NCBI RefSeq assembly: GCF_000275725.1
Contig: NZ_AJTS01000052.1
Span: 1-64,000 of the forward strand
Reading direction: 5' to 3'
Source of the DNA: Vreelandella stevensii S18214
GTDB taxonomy: Bacteria > Pseudomonadota > Gammaproteobacteria > Pseudomonadales > Halomonadaceae
DNA length: 64,000 nucleotides
Within the stretch, counting starts at the first letter, position 1. Every line of letters starts with the position of its first letter. Positions 41,654-51,359 of this stretch are shown here, in pieces. The translations under genes were made by a program, and so were the position numbers. The notes under the pieces are model-generated. The model made no database searches. It was given only the letters and a program-made list of their open reading frames with translations, and was not told the DNA's origin.

Positions 41654-44290
41654 ATGCAGGACCAGCCTTCTGCTGATCAGGAAACGGCAGCGTTAAAACT
41701 GCCACCGCATTCATTGGAAGCGGAGCAGTCGGTGTTAGGCGGGCTCATGCTGGACAACCAGGCGTGGGACAACGTCTCCGAGCGTCTGGTGGCTGACGAT
41801 TTTTACCGCTATGAACATCGGCTGGTGTTCAATGTGATGACGCATCTGGCCGAGTCGGGCCAGCCGCTGGACGTCGTGACCCTTTCCGAAGCGCTGGAAG
41901 CCCGCGACCAGCTGGATACGGTGGGCGGACTGAGTTTCCTGGCCGAGCTGGCGCGCAACACGCCTTCGGCCAGCAACATACGCGCCTATGCCGATATCGT
42001 CCGTGAGCGTGCCACGCTGCGTAAGCTCATCCGGGCGGCCAACCAGATTGCCGAAGGGGCTTTTTCGCCTCAGGGCAGGCCCGCCGACGAGCTGCTCAAC
42101 GAGGCCGAGCGGCTGGTGTTCCAGATTGCCGAAGAGCGGCCCAAGACCGGTGGCCCCATTGGCATGAGTGACCTGCTCACCAAGGCCGTGGATCGAATCG
42201 ATGAGCTGTTCAACCTGAAAGGGGAAATGACCGGCCTTTCCACCGGCTTCCGGGATCTGGATGAGATGACTTCGGGCCTGCAGCCTTCCGATCTGGTCAT
42301 CATTGCCGGACGCCCCTCGATGGGCAAGACCACCTTCGCCATGAACCTGGTCGAGCATGCGGTCATTTCCAGCGACAAGCCGGTGATGGTGTTTTCCATG
42401 GAGATGCCCGCCGAATCGCTGATGCTGCGTGTGCTCTCGTCATTGGGGCGTATCGATCAGACCCGCGTGCGTTCGGGGCAGTTGGAAGACGAAGATTGGC
42501 CGCGGCTGACCTCGGCGGTGAACCTGCTGAAAGACAAGCAGCTTTTCATCGATGACACGGCGGCCCTGTCACCCAATGAGATGCGCTCACGGTTACGCCG
42601 GGTGGTGCGTGAGCACGGCAATATTGCCCTGATCATGATCGACTATCTGCAGCTGATGCAGATTCCTGGCTTTAACGAAAACCGCACGGGCGAGATTTCG
42701 GAAATTTCGCGTTCGCTGAAAGGCCTGGCCAAGGAGTTCCAGTGCCCGGTGGTGGCGCTTTCCCAGCTGAACCGCTCGCTGGAGCAGCGTCCCAACAAGC
42801 GTCCGGTCATGTCGGATTTGCGTGAGTGTGTCACGGGAGACACGCGGGTGATGCTGGCAACCGGAGAGCGGTTGCCGATTGGTGATCTGGTCGGGCAAAC
42901 GCCGGACGTCATATCGCTGGGTGAAGATGGCAAGCTGCGCCGCTCGACGACGGATTTGGTGTGGTCAGTGGGCACCAAGCCAGTATTCGAGATTTGTTTG
43001 GCTAGTGGGCGGCGTATACGTGCAACAGCCAGGCATCGATTGAAAGCGCTATGGGATTGGAAAACGGTGGCCGAGCTCAAGGTGGGGGATCGTATCGCCT
43101 TGGCCAGGCAGTTAGCGCAGCCTGAGCATCCGGTCGTGTGGGAGGAGCATGCGCTTATCCTGCTGGCCCATTTGCTGGGTGACGGCAGCTATGTCAAAGG
43201 GCAGCCGCTGCGCTATACCACCGCTAGTGAAGCGAATAGCGACGTTGTGAAGCGCTGCGCAGAGCAGTTTGGCTCGACGGTGACTCGCCATGCGGGACGC
43301 GGCAACTGGCATCAACTCGTCATTGCTGGCAATGGCAATCGCTGGCACGCCCAGGGAGTGGGCGCCTGGTTGAAATCGCTGGGTATCTTTGGGCAGCGCT
43401 CTGCAGAAAAATATATTCCAGGTGACATCTTCAGGCTGTCCAATCAGCAGCTCGCGCTGTTCATGCGTCATTTGTGGGCCACCGACGGCAGCATTACGAC
43501 AGATGAAAATGGGCGCACACGCGTCTATTTTTCTACGGTTAGCCGTCGGCTTATCGATGATGTCAGTGCTCTGCTGCTACGTTTCGGTATTGTGACCCGA
43601 ATCCGCCATGTCGTGTCAGGAGAGGGGAGTGGTTGGTATACCGCCGACGTGTCGGGAAGCGATCAACAGCAGCGCTTTGCACAGAAAATTGGGGCTTTTG
43701 GGCATCAGGTGGCGTCGTTAGCACCGCTGAAAGCGGCATCCGTCGTGGCGAACACCAATATCGATACCTTGCCCAAGGAGGTGTTCGAGCATGTCAAGCA
43801 GGCCATGCTTGCTAAAGGCGTGAGTCACCGGAAAATGGCTGCAATGCGTGGCACATCTTATGGTGGCTCGTCCCATTTTAGCTTTGCTCCTTCCCGAGAA
43901 ACCCTTGGCAGCTATGCAGATGCGCTGGGCGATGTGGCTTTGACACAGATTGCCTCCAGCGATCTCTTTTGGGACCAAATCGTCGAGATACGCCCTTGCG
44001 GTGAAGAAGAGGTCTTCGATTTGACCGTCCCCGGTGACGCGTGCTGGCTAGCAGATGGCATCGTGAGCCATAACTCGGGCGCGATCGAGCAGGATGCAGA
44101 CGTCATTGCCTTCGTGTATCGCGACGAAGTGTATAACCGCGATAACCCGGACAACCAGGGGCTGGCCGAGCTGATCATTGGTAAACAGCGTAATGGTCCC
44201 ATCGGGACGGTACACCTGGCCTTCATAGGCAAATACACGCGCTTCGAAGACCTGGCGCCGGATAGTTACGGTGAAGCCTTCGGCGATTGA
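41654..44290 (+). CDS. dnaB: Replicative DNA helicase DnaB (intein-containing precursor)
   Basis: The 878-codon frame encodes DnaB with an in-frame intein at residues 392-807; removal leaves a 462-residue helicase, the normal length. The extein has the DnaB N-terminal domain (LPPHSLEAEQSVLGGLMLDN), Walker A GRPSMGKT (219-226), Walker B IMIDYLQLM and the C-terminal FVYRDEVYNRDNPDNQGLAELIIGK region in two parts. The helicase unwinds DNA at the fork as a hexamer. AAGGAG precedes the start. It is monocistronic after the rplI operon and its function depends on protein splicing between Glu391 and Ser808. Confidence 0.97.
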   Translation: MQDQPSADQETAALKLPPHSLEAEQSVLGGLMLDNQAWDNVSERLVADDFYRYEHRLVFNVMTHLAESGQPLDVVTLSEALEARDQLDTVGGLSFLAELARNTPSASNIRAYADIVRERATLRKLIRAANQIAEGAFSPQGRPADELLNEAERLVFQIAEERPKTGGPIGMSDLLTKAVDRIDELFNLKGEMTGLSTGFRDLDEMTSGLQPSDLVIIAGRPSMGKTTFAMNLVEHAVISSDKPVMVFSMEMPAESLMLRVLSSLGRIDQTRVRSGQLEDEDWPRLTSAVNLLKDKQLFIDDTAALSPNEMRSRLRRVVREHGNIALIMIDYLQLMQIPGFNENRTGEISEISRSLKGLAKEFQCPVVALSQLNRSLEQRPNKRPVMSDLRECVTGDTRVMLATGERLPIGDLVGQTPDVISLGEDGKLRRSTTDLVWSVGTKPVFEICLASGRRIRATARHRLKALWDWKTVAELKVGDRIALARQLAQPEHPVVWEEHALILLAHLLGDGSYVKGQPLRYTTASEANSDVVKRCAEQFGSTVTRHAGRGNWHQLVIAGNGNRWHAQGVGAWLKSLGIFGQRSAEKYIPGDIFRLSNQQLALFMRHLWATDGSITTDENGRTRVYFSTVSRRLIDDVSALLLRFGIVTRIRHVVSGEGSGWYTADVSGSDQQQRFAQKIGAFGHQVASLAPLKAASVVANTNIDTLPKEVFEHVKQAMLAKGVSHRKMAAMRGTSYGGSSHFSFAPSRETLGSYADALGDVALTQIASSDLFWDQIVEIRPCGEEEVFDLTVPGDACWLADGIVSHNSGAIEQDADVIAFVYRDEVYNRDNPDNQGLAELIIGKQRNGPIGTVHLAFIGKYTRFEDLAPDSYGEAFGD
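42827..44074 (+). mobile_element. DnaB intein with LAGLIDADG homing endonuclease (416 residues)
   Basis: Splicing residues are complete: Cys at position 1 (CVTGDTRV), block B TxxH as TARH (T458, H461 of the precursor), block F EVFDLTVPGDACWLADGIV, and a C-terminal His-Asn followed by extein Ser. Two endonuclease motifs, LLAHLLGDGS (acid at D510) and LFMRHLWATDGS (acid at D611), are intact, so the intein may still be mobile. It interrupts the helicase between DLRE and SGAIEQDAD, in the conserved region used by other DnaB inteins. The insert reads less GC-rich than its host gene by eye. Confidence 0.96.
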
Positions 44291-44291
44291 C

Positions 44292-44319
44292 TTGAGGCTG
44301 AGGGGGGAGCACGTATAAT
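44292..44319 (+). promoter_or_regulatory. Strong promoter upstream of the 97-residue unknown gene
   Basis: TTGAGG (44292-44297), 16-bp spacer and consensus TATAAT (44314-44319) with GC-rich discriminator (GCGCTCCCC). It lies just after the dnaB stop and drives a leader of about 90 nt. Confidence 0.7.
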
Positions 44320-44416
44320 GCGCTCCCCGTTGGCTGAGTCGTCTGGGTAACCCTCACTGGAAGGGCGGGATGAGAAGCGTGGGTCAATCGCATTGGTAGA
44401 TAGACAGGAGTAACGC

Positions 44417-44710
44417 ATGGCAGGTGGTTTTAGGCGCGGTAACCGTAAGCGGCTTCCCAAGCTGGAAGGTCGGGGTGAGCTCCAGTCGTTAGAGCGTGAA
44501 GGTCCCTTCAAGGAGTGGCTGGGCATGCCCGACCTTTACCGCTACCACCTGGTAGTGGAAGGGGAGCCGTACAGCTACCAGACAGAAGATGCGGAATTAC
44601 CGGTCACCATTGGCGACAAGGTCGTGTTTCGTTACAAGGAAACCAAAGGGGGCAACTGGATCGATCGCAACTCGCTTGGCAAGGCCATCGACCCCTCGGA
44701 ATATCAGTAA
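44417..44710 (+). CDS. Conserved-looking small protein of unknown function
   Basis: A 97-residue soluble protein. The N-terminal third is basic (MAGGFRRGNRKRLPKLEGRG), the middle has Trp and aromatic residues (FKEWLGMPDLYRYHLVVEGE), and the rest looks like a beta-rich fold with KVVFRYKETKGGNWIDRN. AGGAG lies before the ATG, and a consensus promoter is 97 bp upstream, so it should be well expressed. No family was recognised. The shape could suit RNA or ribosome binding, but this is only a guess from charge. The next gene starts 140 bp later. Confidence 0.75.
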   Translation: MAGGFRRGNRKRLPKLEGRGELQSLEREGPFKEWLGMPDLYRYHLVVEGEPYSYQTEDAELPVTIGDKVVFRYKETKGGNWIDRNSLGKAIDPSEYQ

Positions 44711-44850
44711 TACGACACACATCTTGACGTTTCGGTCAGGAACTCTTTTCTGTTATTGCCCTCTTAAGGGGATAGTGCCAAGGTAATACTATTGTCATGG
44801 GGCAAGGGCATGCTGTGCTCCATGGCGATGACCAATAACAGGAGGGAACC

Positions 44851-45153
44851 ATGGAACTTGAAGAGCTTAAACAGTTCGTCGAACGTCATGACAATTTTGA
44901 AATTCGAGTAATCACGCACTCGGGCAGCCGTTTCTATCAGGTCGAGCTCGAAGATGTCGAGGGTGAGCGCCATATGCTGACCCAGCGTGGCAAGCCCATG
45001 CTGTTTCGTTCGCTGGACGATGTCTACCTCGAACTCAAGCGGGCCGGTATCCACCGGGCGTATCTTGTGCAGCACGTGCCTCAGGATGAAGTCATCGGTC
45101 GCGACGCCCACTACAGCGCGCCGCTGACCTCGCGTATGCCGCTGGTATTCTGA
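44851..45153 (+). CDS. Small acidic protein, DUF6482-like
   Basis: A 100-residue protein with the opening MELEELKQFVERHDNFEIRV and a QRGKPMLFRSLDDVYLELKRAGI region, resembling DUF6482 proteins of Halomonas and Pseudomonas from memory. AGGAGG lies before the start. The role of the family is not known. It converges with the DCC-family gene 10 bp downstream. Confidence 0.78.
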   Translation: MELEELKQFVERHDNFEIRVITHSGSRFYQVELEDVEGERHMLTQRGKPMLFRSLDDVYLELKRAGIHRAYLVQHVPQDEVIGRDAHYSAPLTSRMPLVF

Positions 45154-45162
45154 CGCCCAGGA

Positions 45163-45570
45163 TCACTGATTGCGCGAGCGTGACCCGAACTTTTCCCACC
45201 ATTGGCCCAGCCGAATCCGGCGACGGGCAAAGAACCGATAGCCTGCATCCATGACGGCGCGCAGGCCAGGCAAGCAAGACAGTCTTACCAGCCGCCTGTA
45301 GCCCAACACGGCATACAGGGCCCGGCTGGCATCCATCCCCACATACCAGTTTCCCTGCTGATCCTGAAGATGCAGTTGCCCCATCATGGCTTCGAAGCTG
45401 AGCCCCAATGCGCCGGGATCGAAATCCTCGTGCTGAATATCGACCAGACGAATGCGCTGGTGGTGGCGATGTTTGGTTAGCCAAGCTACTTCGACGCGAC
45501 AAAAGGGGCAGTGCCCATCGTGGTAGAGGGTGATCGGTGGTGCGGCATGCAGCGTGGCGAAACGGCTCAT
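45163..45570 (-). CDS. DCC-family thiol-disulfide oxidoreductase-like protein (DUF393)
   Basis: A 135-residue protein with the DCC motif DGHCPFCRVEV near the N-terminus, a CxxC thioredoxin-type site, followed by LVDIQHEDFDP and MDASRALYAVLGYRRL. The start codon overlaps the stop of the photolyase gene (ATGA), so the two are translated together. AAGGAG lies upstream inside the photolyase gene. Members of DUF393 are often near photolyase or fatty-acid genes; the substrate is not known. Confidence 0.9.
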   Translation of the reverse strand: MSRFATLHAAPPITLYHDGHCPFCRVEVAWLTKHRHHQRIRLVDIQHEDFDPGALGLSFEAMMGQLHLQDQQGNWYVGMDASRALYAVLGYRRLVRLSCLPGLRAVMDAGYRFFARRRIRLGQWWEKFGSRSRNQ

Positions 45571-47150
45571 AAGGAGCGCTCCTCGTGGGGGTATCCTTGG
45601 GTGTGAGCGGCTTGCTCGTAACCGGCGGCAGTGGGGGGCGATGCCAGGAACTGTTCTGCTTGCTGACGCATGGCGTCGCGTTTTTCCTCTTTCATGCGTG
45701 CCAGCGAGCCGTAGATCAGCTTCATGCGTGGATTCCGATTGAGCTGTTCGGCATGGGTCTCCAGAAAATGCCAGTAGAGACTGTTGAGCGGGCAGGCCTT
45801 GGGGCCGGTGACCAGCTTGGGGGAGTAGCGACAGTGCTGGCAGTGGTCGGACATCTTGTCGATGTATTTGCCGGAAGCGCAGTAGGGCTTGGAGCCCATC
45901 AAGCCGCCGTCCGCGTGCAGCACCATACCCAAGGTGTTGGGTAGCTCGACCCACTCGCAGGCGTCGGCGTAAACGGCCAGGTACCAGTCGCACAGCGCCT
46001 CTGGCTTGACCCCGCAGAGCAGGGCGAAGTTGCCCGTGACCATCAGGCGCTGAATATGATGCGCGTAGCTGTGGTCGATGGTCATCTGGATGGCGCGTTG
46101 CAGGCAGCGCATGTCGGTCTTCGCATCCCAGTAGAAGGCGGGCAAGTCGCGCTGAAAACCCAGCTGGTTCTCTCGTTTGTAATCCGGCATGCGCGTCCAG
46201 TAGAGGCCGCGCACGTACTCACGCCACCCGAGAATCTGCCGTATGAACCCTTCCACGGCGTTGATCGGTGCCTTGCCTGCCTGATATTGCGCAGCCGCTT
46301 CTTCGCATACTTCGAAGGGCGTGAGCAGGCCAATGTTCATGGCAGCAGAGAGGCGCGAGTGGTACAGGTAGGGTGACTGGTCGCTGATGGCATCCTGATA
46401 GCGGCCAAAGTCGGCCAGCCCGTGGGTGATGAAGTGCTTCAGGTCCACCAGTGCTTGACGTCGGGTGACCGGCAAATTGAAGGTCTCGATCTCGCCCATG
46501 TGCTCGGGGAACCACTCGGCGGCATTGGCCAGCGCTTCCTGAGTGGTTTCATCCTGCCCGTGCGCGGGGAGTTCAGGGAAGCTCAGCCCAGGCTGGACGG
46601 GTTCTCGGTTATCGTGGTCGAAATTCCACTGTCCGCCCATGGGGGCGTCGCCTTCCATCAGTAGCCCGGTACGTTTACGCTGTTCCCGGTAGAAGTATTC
46701 GAGGCGGATTTGCTTACGCCCCTTGGCCCATTGGGCAAAGTCGTCTGGGGTGGTGAAGAAGCGGTCGTCTTCCAGGATTTTCCAGGGCAGTGAGGCGGCC
46801 TGACGCTGCTGCATGGCGTTCCACAGCCGCCACTCGCCGGGGCGCGTCACACGAATTTCATCGCACTGGTACTGTCTTGCCAGCCGCTCGGCTTCATCGA
46901 TCAATGATTGGGTGTTATCCGCATCGTCCATGCGGCTGTAATGCACGTTGAAGCCCTTGTCGCGCAGCTGTTGGGCAAAATGTCGCATGGCGGCCAGGAA
47001 CAGGCCGATCTTGTGTATATGGTGAGGGACGTAGCGTGCTTCTTCAGCGACCTCACAGAGCGCCACCACCGCGCCTTCAGGGGCCTGGCGAAGGGTAGGC
47101 AGGGTCAGGGAAAGCTGGTCACCCAGAATGAGTAGCAAAGGCTTGGACAT
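45567..47150 (-). CDS. Cryptochrome/photolyase-related protein, Fe-S type (FeS-BCP)
   Basis: A 527-residue protein of the deoxyribodipyrimidine photolyase-related family, which includes (6-4) photolyase PhrB of Agrobacterium. The N-terminus LLLILGDQLS and the FAD region (MQMTIDHSYAHHIQRLMVTGNFALLCGV) match. Four Cys for a 4Fe-4S cluster are visible: one in ALLCGV, two in DHCQHCRY and one in KACPLN. It repairs or senses UV damage using light. A DCC-family gene overlaps its end. hemH is divergent, with a perfect inverted repeat between them. Confidence 0.93.
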   Translation of the reverse strand: MSKPLLLILGDQLSLTLPTLRQAPEGAVVALCEVAEEARYVPHHIHKIGLFLAAMRHFAQQLRDKGFNVHYSRMDDADNTQSLIDEAERLARQYQCDEIRVTRPGEWRLWNAMQQRQAASLPWKILEDDRFFTTPDDFAQWAKGRKQIRLEYFYREQRKRTGLLMEGDAPMGGQWNFDHDNREPVQPGLSFPELPAHGQDETTQEALANAAEWFPEHMGEIETFNLPVTRRQALVDLKHFITHGLADFGRYQDAISDQSPYLYHSRLSAAMNIGLLTPFEVCEEAAAQYQAGKAPINAVEGFIRQILGWREYVRGLYWTRMPDYKRENQLGFQRDLPAFYWDAKTDMRCLQRAIQMTIDHSYAHHIQRLMVTGNFALLCGVKPEALCDWYLAVYADACEWVELPNTLGMVLHADGGLMGSKPYCASGKYIDKMSDHCQHCRYSPKLVTGPKACPLNSLYWHFLETHAEQLNRNPRMKLIYGSLARMKEEKRDAMRQQAEQFLASPPTAAGYEQAAHTQGYPHEERSL

Positions 47151-47162
47151 GAGTTCGCCTGT

Positions 47163-47192
47163 AGTTATACAAATTATGTTGATAGTATAACT
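47163..47192. promoter_or_regulatory. Inverted repeat between photolyase gene and hemH
   Basis: Perfect arms AGTTATAC (47163-47170) and GTATAACT (47185-47192) with a 14-bp spacer, 13 bp upstream of the photolyase start and about 77 bp before hemH. The half-site TATAC resembles that upstream of the DASH gene (54557-54578). Likely an operator; the regulator is not known. Confidence 0.5.
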
Positions 47193-47268
47193 TTATTCCG
47201 CGTCTTTGCTGAAAAGTGATAAGATTTAGACCATTGTGAATGATCGACAGCCCCCAGGAGTAAGTGAG

Positions 47269-48354
47269 ATGGCCGACAGCGTTGTAAAGGATCAACCCGG
47301 TGAAGGGCGCTTGGCCCACGCGCCAAGCAGTCATCCTCCGGTTGCCCCCGCCAAGGTGGGCGTGGTGCTGGCCAATCTGGGGACGCCCGATGCGACTGAC
47401 TACTGGTCCATGCGGCGCTATCTCAACGAATTCCTGTCGGATAAGCGGGTCGTGGACTATGCGGGTTGGAAATGGCAACCGCTGCTGCAGCTCATCATTC
47501 TGACCAAGCGCCCCTTTACGTCGGGCCATGCCTACAAAAGCATCTGGAACACCGAAAAAGACGAGAGCCCGCTGCTGACCATTACCCGTGCACAAACGGA
47601 AAAGATGACCGCCCGGCTGAAAGCGCTGTATGGCGACAGTGTCGAGGTCGATTTCTGCATGCGCTATGGCAACCCTTCCACGGAAAGCGTGCTGAATCGC
47701 ATGAAAGAGAAGGGCTGCGAGCGCATCGTGTTCTTCCCGCTCTACCCGCAGTACGGCTCGCCCACCACGGCTACCGCCAACGATCAGGCGTTTCGCACGT
47801 TGATGAAGATGAAGTGGCAGCCCTACCTGCGCACGGTGCCGGCCTACTTTGAACACCCGGCTTACATCCAGGCGCTGGCCAACTCGGTGCAAGAGGCGTA
47901 CGACGGCTTTGAAAGTCGCCCCACCAAGCTCGTGGCCAGCTACCACGGTGTGCCGGAACGCTATCTGATGGAAGGCGACCCTTACCACTGCCAGTGCCAG
48001 AAAACCACGCGCCTGCTACGTGAGCGTCTGGGGTTGAGCAAGGAGGAGGTCGATACCGCCTTCCAGTCACAGTTTGGCCCGGAAAAGTGGGTAGGCCCGC
48101 AAACCGTAGACCATGTGGCCGAGCTGGCCAAGCAGGGCCACAAGCACATTGCCATTCTGTCACCTGCCTTCTCCTCCGACTGTGTGGAAACCCTCGAAGA
48201 GATCAAGGAGGAGATTCACGACAGTTTCATGGAGGCCGGTGGCGAGACGTTCAGCTATATTCCTTGCCTGAATGATCGCGATGATCATATCGATGCCCTG
48301 TTGGCCGTGGTCAACAATGAGCTGTTGGGCTGGTTGCCTGTGCCCGCTCAGTAA
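47269..48354 (+). CDS. hemH: Ferrochelatase HemH
   Basis: A 361-residue enzyme that inserts Fe2+ into protoporphyrin IX, the last step of protoheme synthesis. The first 30 residues are an extension before KVGVVLANLGTPD. Key stretches are RRYLNEFLSDKRVVDY, FPLYPQYGSPTTA, LVASYHGVPERYLMEGDPYHCQCQKT with the catalytic His, and ILSPAFSSDCVETLEEIKEE. No C-terminal Fe-S cluster Cys cluster is seen, unlike animal enzymes. The ATG at 47269 has AGGAG upstream. Followed by a terminator. Confidence 0.96.
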   Translation: MADSVVKDQPGEGRLAHAPSSHPPVAPAKVGVVLANLGTPDATDYWSMRRYLNEFLSDKRVVDYAGWKWQPLLQLIILTKRPFTSGHAYKSIWNTEKDESPLLTITRAQTEKMTARLKALYGDSVEVDFCMRYGNPSTESVLNRMKEKGCERIVFFPLYPQYGSPTTATANDQAFRTLMKMKWQPYLRTVPAYFEHPAYIQALANSVQEAYDGFESRPTKLVASYHGVPERYLMEGDPYHCQCQKTTRLLRERLGLSKEEVDTAFQSQFGPEKWVGPQTVDHVAELAKQGHKHIAILSPAFSSDCVETLEEIKEEIHDSFMEAGGETFSYIPCLNDRDDHIDALLAVVNNELLGWLPVPAQ

Positions 48355-48373
48355 GATTTCTGCTCGCACTGAC

Positions 48374-48405
48374 GCCGCTTTGGCCACTGGCCGAGCGGCT
48401 TTTTT
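48374..48405 (+). terminator. Intrinsic terminator of hemH
   Basis: Stem GCCGCT/AGCGGC with an inner GGCC/GGCC stem, followed by a run of six T. Confidence 0.82.
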
Positions 48406-48553
48406 ATGCCAGCGAGGTGGCTGGAGTTTTTCGAAGGGCTGGTATAAGGTTTGTGCATATAAAAACACATTTATTCAACGTTTAAGCGGCACATGTCGTA
48501 CCATGCGCCGCTCACGTGAATAGTTTGCGCTTATTTTAGGGAGAGAACGCCGG

Positions 48554-50902
48554 ATGCAATTTGCCGTTTTAATAGGCTTCGTGCTGGCAGCTTCGTCACC
48601 GCTGCTCAACCTCTGGTGTAGGGAACGAACCAGTCTGGTGCTTGCGCTGTTTCCAGCGCTGATGGCCGCGTGGCTGATTGGCCAAGCGCCGGTGGTGCTG
48701 AGTGAAGGGCCGCAGCTGCTGGAGTGGGCGTGGGTGCCGTCGCTGGGGATCAGCCTGAGCTTTTTGCTGGATGGCCTGTCGCTACTGTTTGGCCTGCTGA
48801 TTTCCGTCATCGGTACTTGCGTACTGATCTATGCTGGCGGGTACTTGAAAGGCCATCCGGATATTGCCCGCTTCCATCTGGCGCTGGTGGCCTTCATGGC
48901 CTCCATGATGGGGCTGGTCATGGCCGATGGCCTGTTGACCCTGTTCGTGTTCTGGGAACTGACCAGTATCACCTCGTATCTGTTGATCGGCTTCAACCAT
49001 AACGATATCGAGGCCAGAAAGTCGGCTCGCCAGGGCTTGTTCGTGACCGTTTCCGGTGGCCTTGCGCTGATGGCGGGACTGGTCCTGCTGGGTGTGGCCA
49101 GCGGCAGCTGGTCGCTGAGCGAGATTCTGCAGTCCGACGACAACCTGCGCGAGCATGCGCTCTATACGCCCATGTTGATCTGCCTGCTGCTCGGGGCGTT
49201 CACCAAGTCGGCGCAGTTCCCGTTTCATTTCTGGCTGCCGAACGCCATGGCGGCACCAACGCCGGTCTCGGCTTACCTGCACTCGGCCACCATGGTCAAG
49301 GCGGGTATCTACCTGCTGGCGCGCCTGCAGCCCGAGCTGGGCGGTACCGGCATGTGGGTGGGCATTCTCTCGGTGGTGGGTGCGACCACCATGCTGACGG
49401 GCGCCTTCCTGGCGATCCACCATACCAATATCAAGAAGCTGCTGGCCTACTCGACGATCATGGCGCTGGGCACCTTGACCATGCTGCTGGGCATTGGCTC
49501 CGACTATGCCATGACGGCGTTCGTCACCTTCCTGCTAGCGCACTCCATGTACAAAGGCGCGCTCTTCATGGTGGCGGGTATTCTGGACCATGAAACGGGC
49601 ACCAAGGATGTCACGGCCATGGGGGGCTTGCGGAGAGCCATGCCCGTGACGGCGACGATTGCCTTCGTGGCGGCGCTGTCGTTGGCCGGGGTTCCACCGC
49701 TGTTCGGTTTCATTGGCAAGGAGCTGATGCTGGAGGCTGCCTTGGGCGCCGACAGCGTGCGTCTGATGCTGGTGCTGTTTGCGTTCTTCTCGGCCATTCT
49801 GACCATTGCCGTGGCGGCCATCATTGCGCTGCGCCCTTTCTTTGGCGCGCAGCATGCCACCCCCAAGGTCGCCCATGAAGCGCCGTTGAGCATGTTGGTG
49901 GGGCCAGCTTTGTTGGCCTGTGGCTCGCTACTGCTGGGGCTGGCGCCCGCGCTGCTGGGGGTGGATGCACTGCTGACCGCAGCGGCCACTTCGGTAGTAG
50001 GCGATGCGCTGACGGTTACCCTGTCGCTGTGGCACGGTATCAACGTGGCGCTAATCATGTCGCTGGTGAGCATGGCGCTGGGCTTTTTGCTGTTCAAGCG
50101 TTGGGACGATGTGCGCAGTCATTTGGCGCGATTGGCACCGGTCATGCGCTATGGGCCGGAAGCAGGCTATGAAGGCTTCATGAATGGCGTCGTACGCTTC
50201 TCCGAGTGGCAGACCCACATTCTGCAGAATGGCTACATGCGTAATTACATTCTGGTGATGCTGGTGGTGTTGATCGGCCTGATCGGTAATTCGATTCTGC
50301 TGCGCCACTCGCCCCAGCTGGCGCTGACGCTGGACGTGCGTTTCCATGAAATCATCGTGGTCGGTACCATGGCCATGGGGGCAATTTTTGCCACCATCTC
50401 GCGCTCGCGCCTGGGAGCCGTGGTGTCGGTTGGCATCATGGGCTTCTCGATTGCGCTGATCTTCATTCTGTTCAGTGCCCCCGATCTCGGCATCACCCAG
50501 CTGCTGGTAGAGACCATGACGGTCATTCTGCTGGTGCTGGTGCTGTTCCGCTTGCCGCGTTACTCCAACCTCTCGACCAGCCTCGAGCGCGTGCGCGATG
50601 GGGTCGTGGCAGCTGCCATGGGGGTCATGATCTTCCTGTTGATCATGACGGCATGGAGCATCGACCAGTTCGAAACCATTTCCACGTACATGGTCGAGAA
50701 CAGCGCGCCACTGGCCCATGGCCGTAACATCGTCAACGTGATTCTGGTGGACTACCGCGCCCTGGATACGCTGGGTGAGATGTTCGTGCTGGCGCTGGCC
50801 GCCATTGGTGTCATTGCCATGTTGAAACTGCGTCACGATGGCCCCCAGGGCAAATCAGTAGAGGCGGAGAAGAGCAGCGTCAAGGAGCCCTACGATGGTT
50901 AA
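48554..50902 (+). CDS. mrpA: Na+/H+ antiporter subunit A (MrpA)
   Basis: A 782-residue multi-spanning protein, about 20 membrane segments. It has the antiporter core with [17 protein letters not shown] (Glu), [19 protein letters not shown] (Lys) and [12 protein letters not shown], and a C-terminal MbhD/E-type part ([16 protein letters not shown], then [15 protein letters not shown]). MrpA and MrpD form the ion-conducting part of a seven-subunit antiporter related to complex I. A separate mrpB gene shows that this is the unfused (group 1-like) form. AGGGAGA lies upstream. First gene of mrpABCDEFG. Confidence 0.96.
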   Translation: MQFAVLIGFVLAASSPLLNLWCRERTSLVLALFPALMAAWLIGQAPVVLSEGPQLLEWAWVPSLGISLSFLLDGLSLLFGLLISVIGTCVLIYAGGYLKGHPDIARFHLALVAFMASMMGLVMADGLLTLFVFWELTSITSYLLIGFNHNDIEARKSARQGLFVTVSGGLALMAGLVLLGVASGSWSLSEILQSDDNLREHALYTPMLICLLLGAFTKSAQFPFHFWLPNAMAAPTPVSAYLHSATMVKAGIYLLARLQPELGGTGMWVGILSVVGATTMLTGAFLAIHHTNIKKLLAYSTIMALGTLTMLLGIGSDYAMTAFVTFLLAHSMYKGALFMVAGILDHETGTKDVTAMGGLRRAMPVTATIAFVAALSLAGVPPLFGFIGKELMLEAALGADSVRLMLVLFAFFSAILTIAVAAIIALRPFFGAQHATPKVAHEAPLSMLVGPALLACGSLLLGLAPALLGVDALLTAAATSVVGDALTVTLSLWHGINVALIMSLVSMALGFLLFKRWDDVRSHLARLAPVMRYGPEAGYEGFMNGVVRFSEWQTHILQNGYMRNYILVMLVVLIGLIGNSILLRHSPQLALTLDVRFHEIIVVGTMAMGAIFATISRSRLGAVVSVGIMGFSIALIFILFSAPDLGITQLLVETMTVILLVLVLFRLPRYSNLSTSLERVRDGVVAAAMGVMIFLLIMTAWSIDQFETISTYMVENSAPLAHGRNIVNVILVDYRALDTLGEMFVLALAAIGVIAMLKLRHDGPQGKSVEAEKSSVKEPYDG

Positions 50903-51326
50903 GTCAGGTACGATCATTCTCAATACGGCGGCACGCTTTTTGATGCCGCTGCAACTGATGTTCTCTATTTTTCTGTTGCTGCGTGGCCATGACGAGCCCG
51001 GCGGCGGCTTCATCGCCGGGCTGGTGGCGGCGGGGGCGTTTGCGCTTTACCTGTTCGCCTTTGGTGCCAGCGCCACCCGAGAAGTGCTGCGCATGGTCGA
51101 CCCCCGCGACCTGGTCGGGGCGGGTCTGCTGTTGGGCATGATCTCGGTGGTGCCCGCCTGGTTCATGGGTGAGCCCTTCTTGACTGCACAGTGGTGGACG
51201 ATTCCCGGTATCGAGTTCAAGGCCTCTACGCCGCTGATCTTCGATGTGGGCGTCTATCTGGCGGTGCTGGGTTCCGTGATGGGCATGGTCATGGCGTTAA
51301 TGGAGGTGGACAAGGATGAGCCTTGA
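50895..51326 (+). CDS. mrpB: Na+/H+ antiporter subunit B (MrpB)
   Basis: A 143-residue protein with four membrane segments and the MnhB motif [24 protein letters not shown]. The start overlaps the mrpA stop by 8 bp. Needed for assembly of the Mrp complex. Confidence 0.96.
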   Translation: MVKSGTIILNTAARFLMPLQLMFSIFLLLRGHDEPGGGFIAGLVAAGAFALYLFAFGASATREVLRMVDPRDLVGAGLLLGMISVVPAWFMGEPFLTAQWWTIPGIEFKASTPLIFDVGVYLAVLGSVMGMVMALMEVDKDEP

Positions 51327-51359
51327 GCTGCATACCCCGGATAACATAGGAGGCTCCCC

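Noticed and set aside
48554-50902. MrpA-MrpB fusion
   Set aside because: The frame ends at 782 codons and a separate mrpB follows, so the subunits are not fused.
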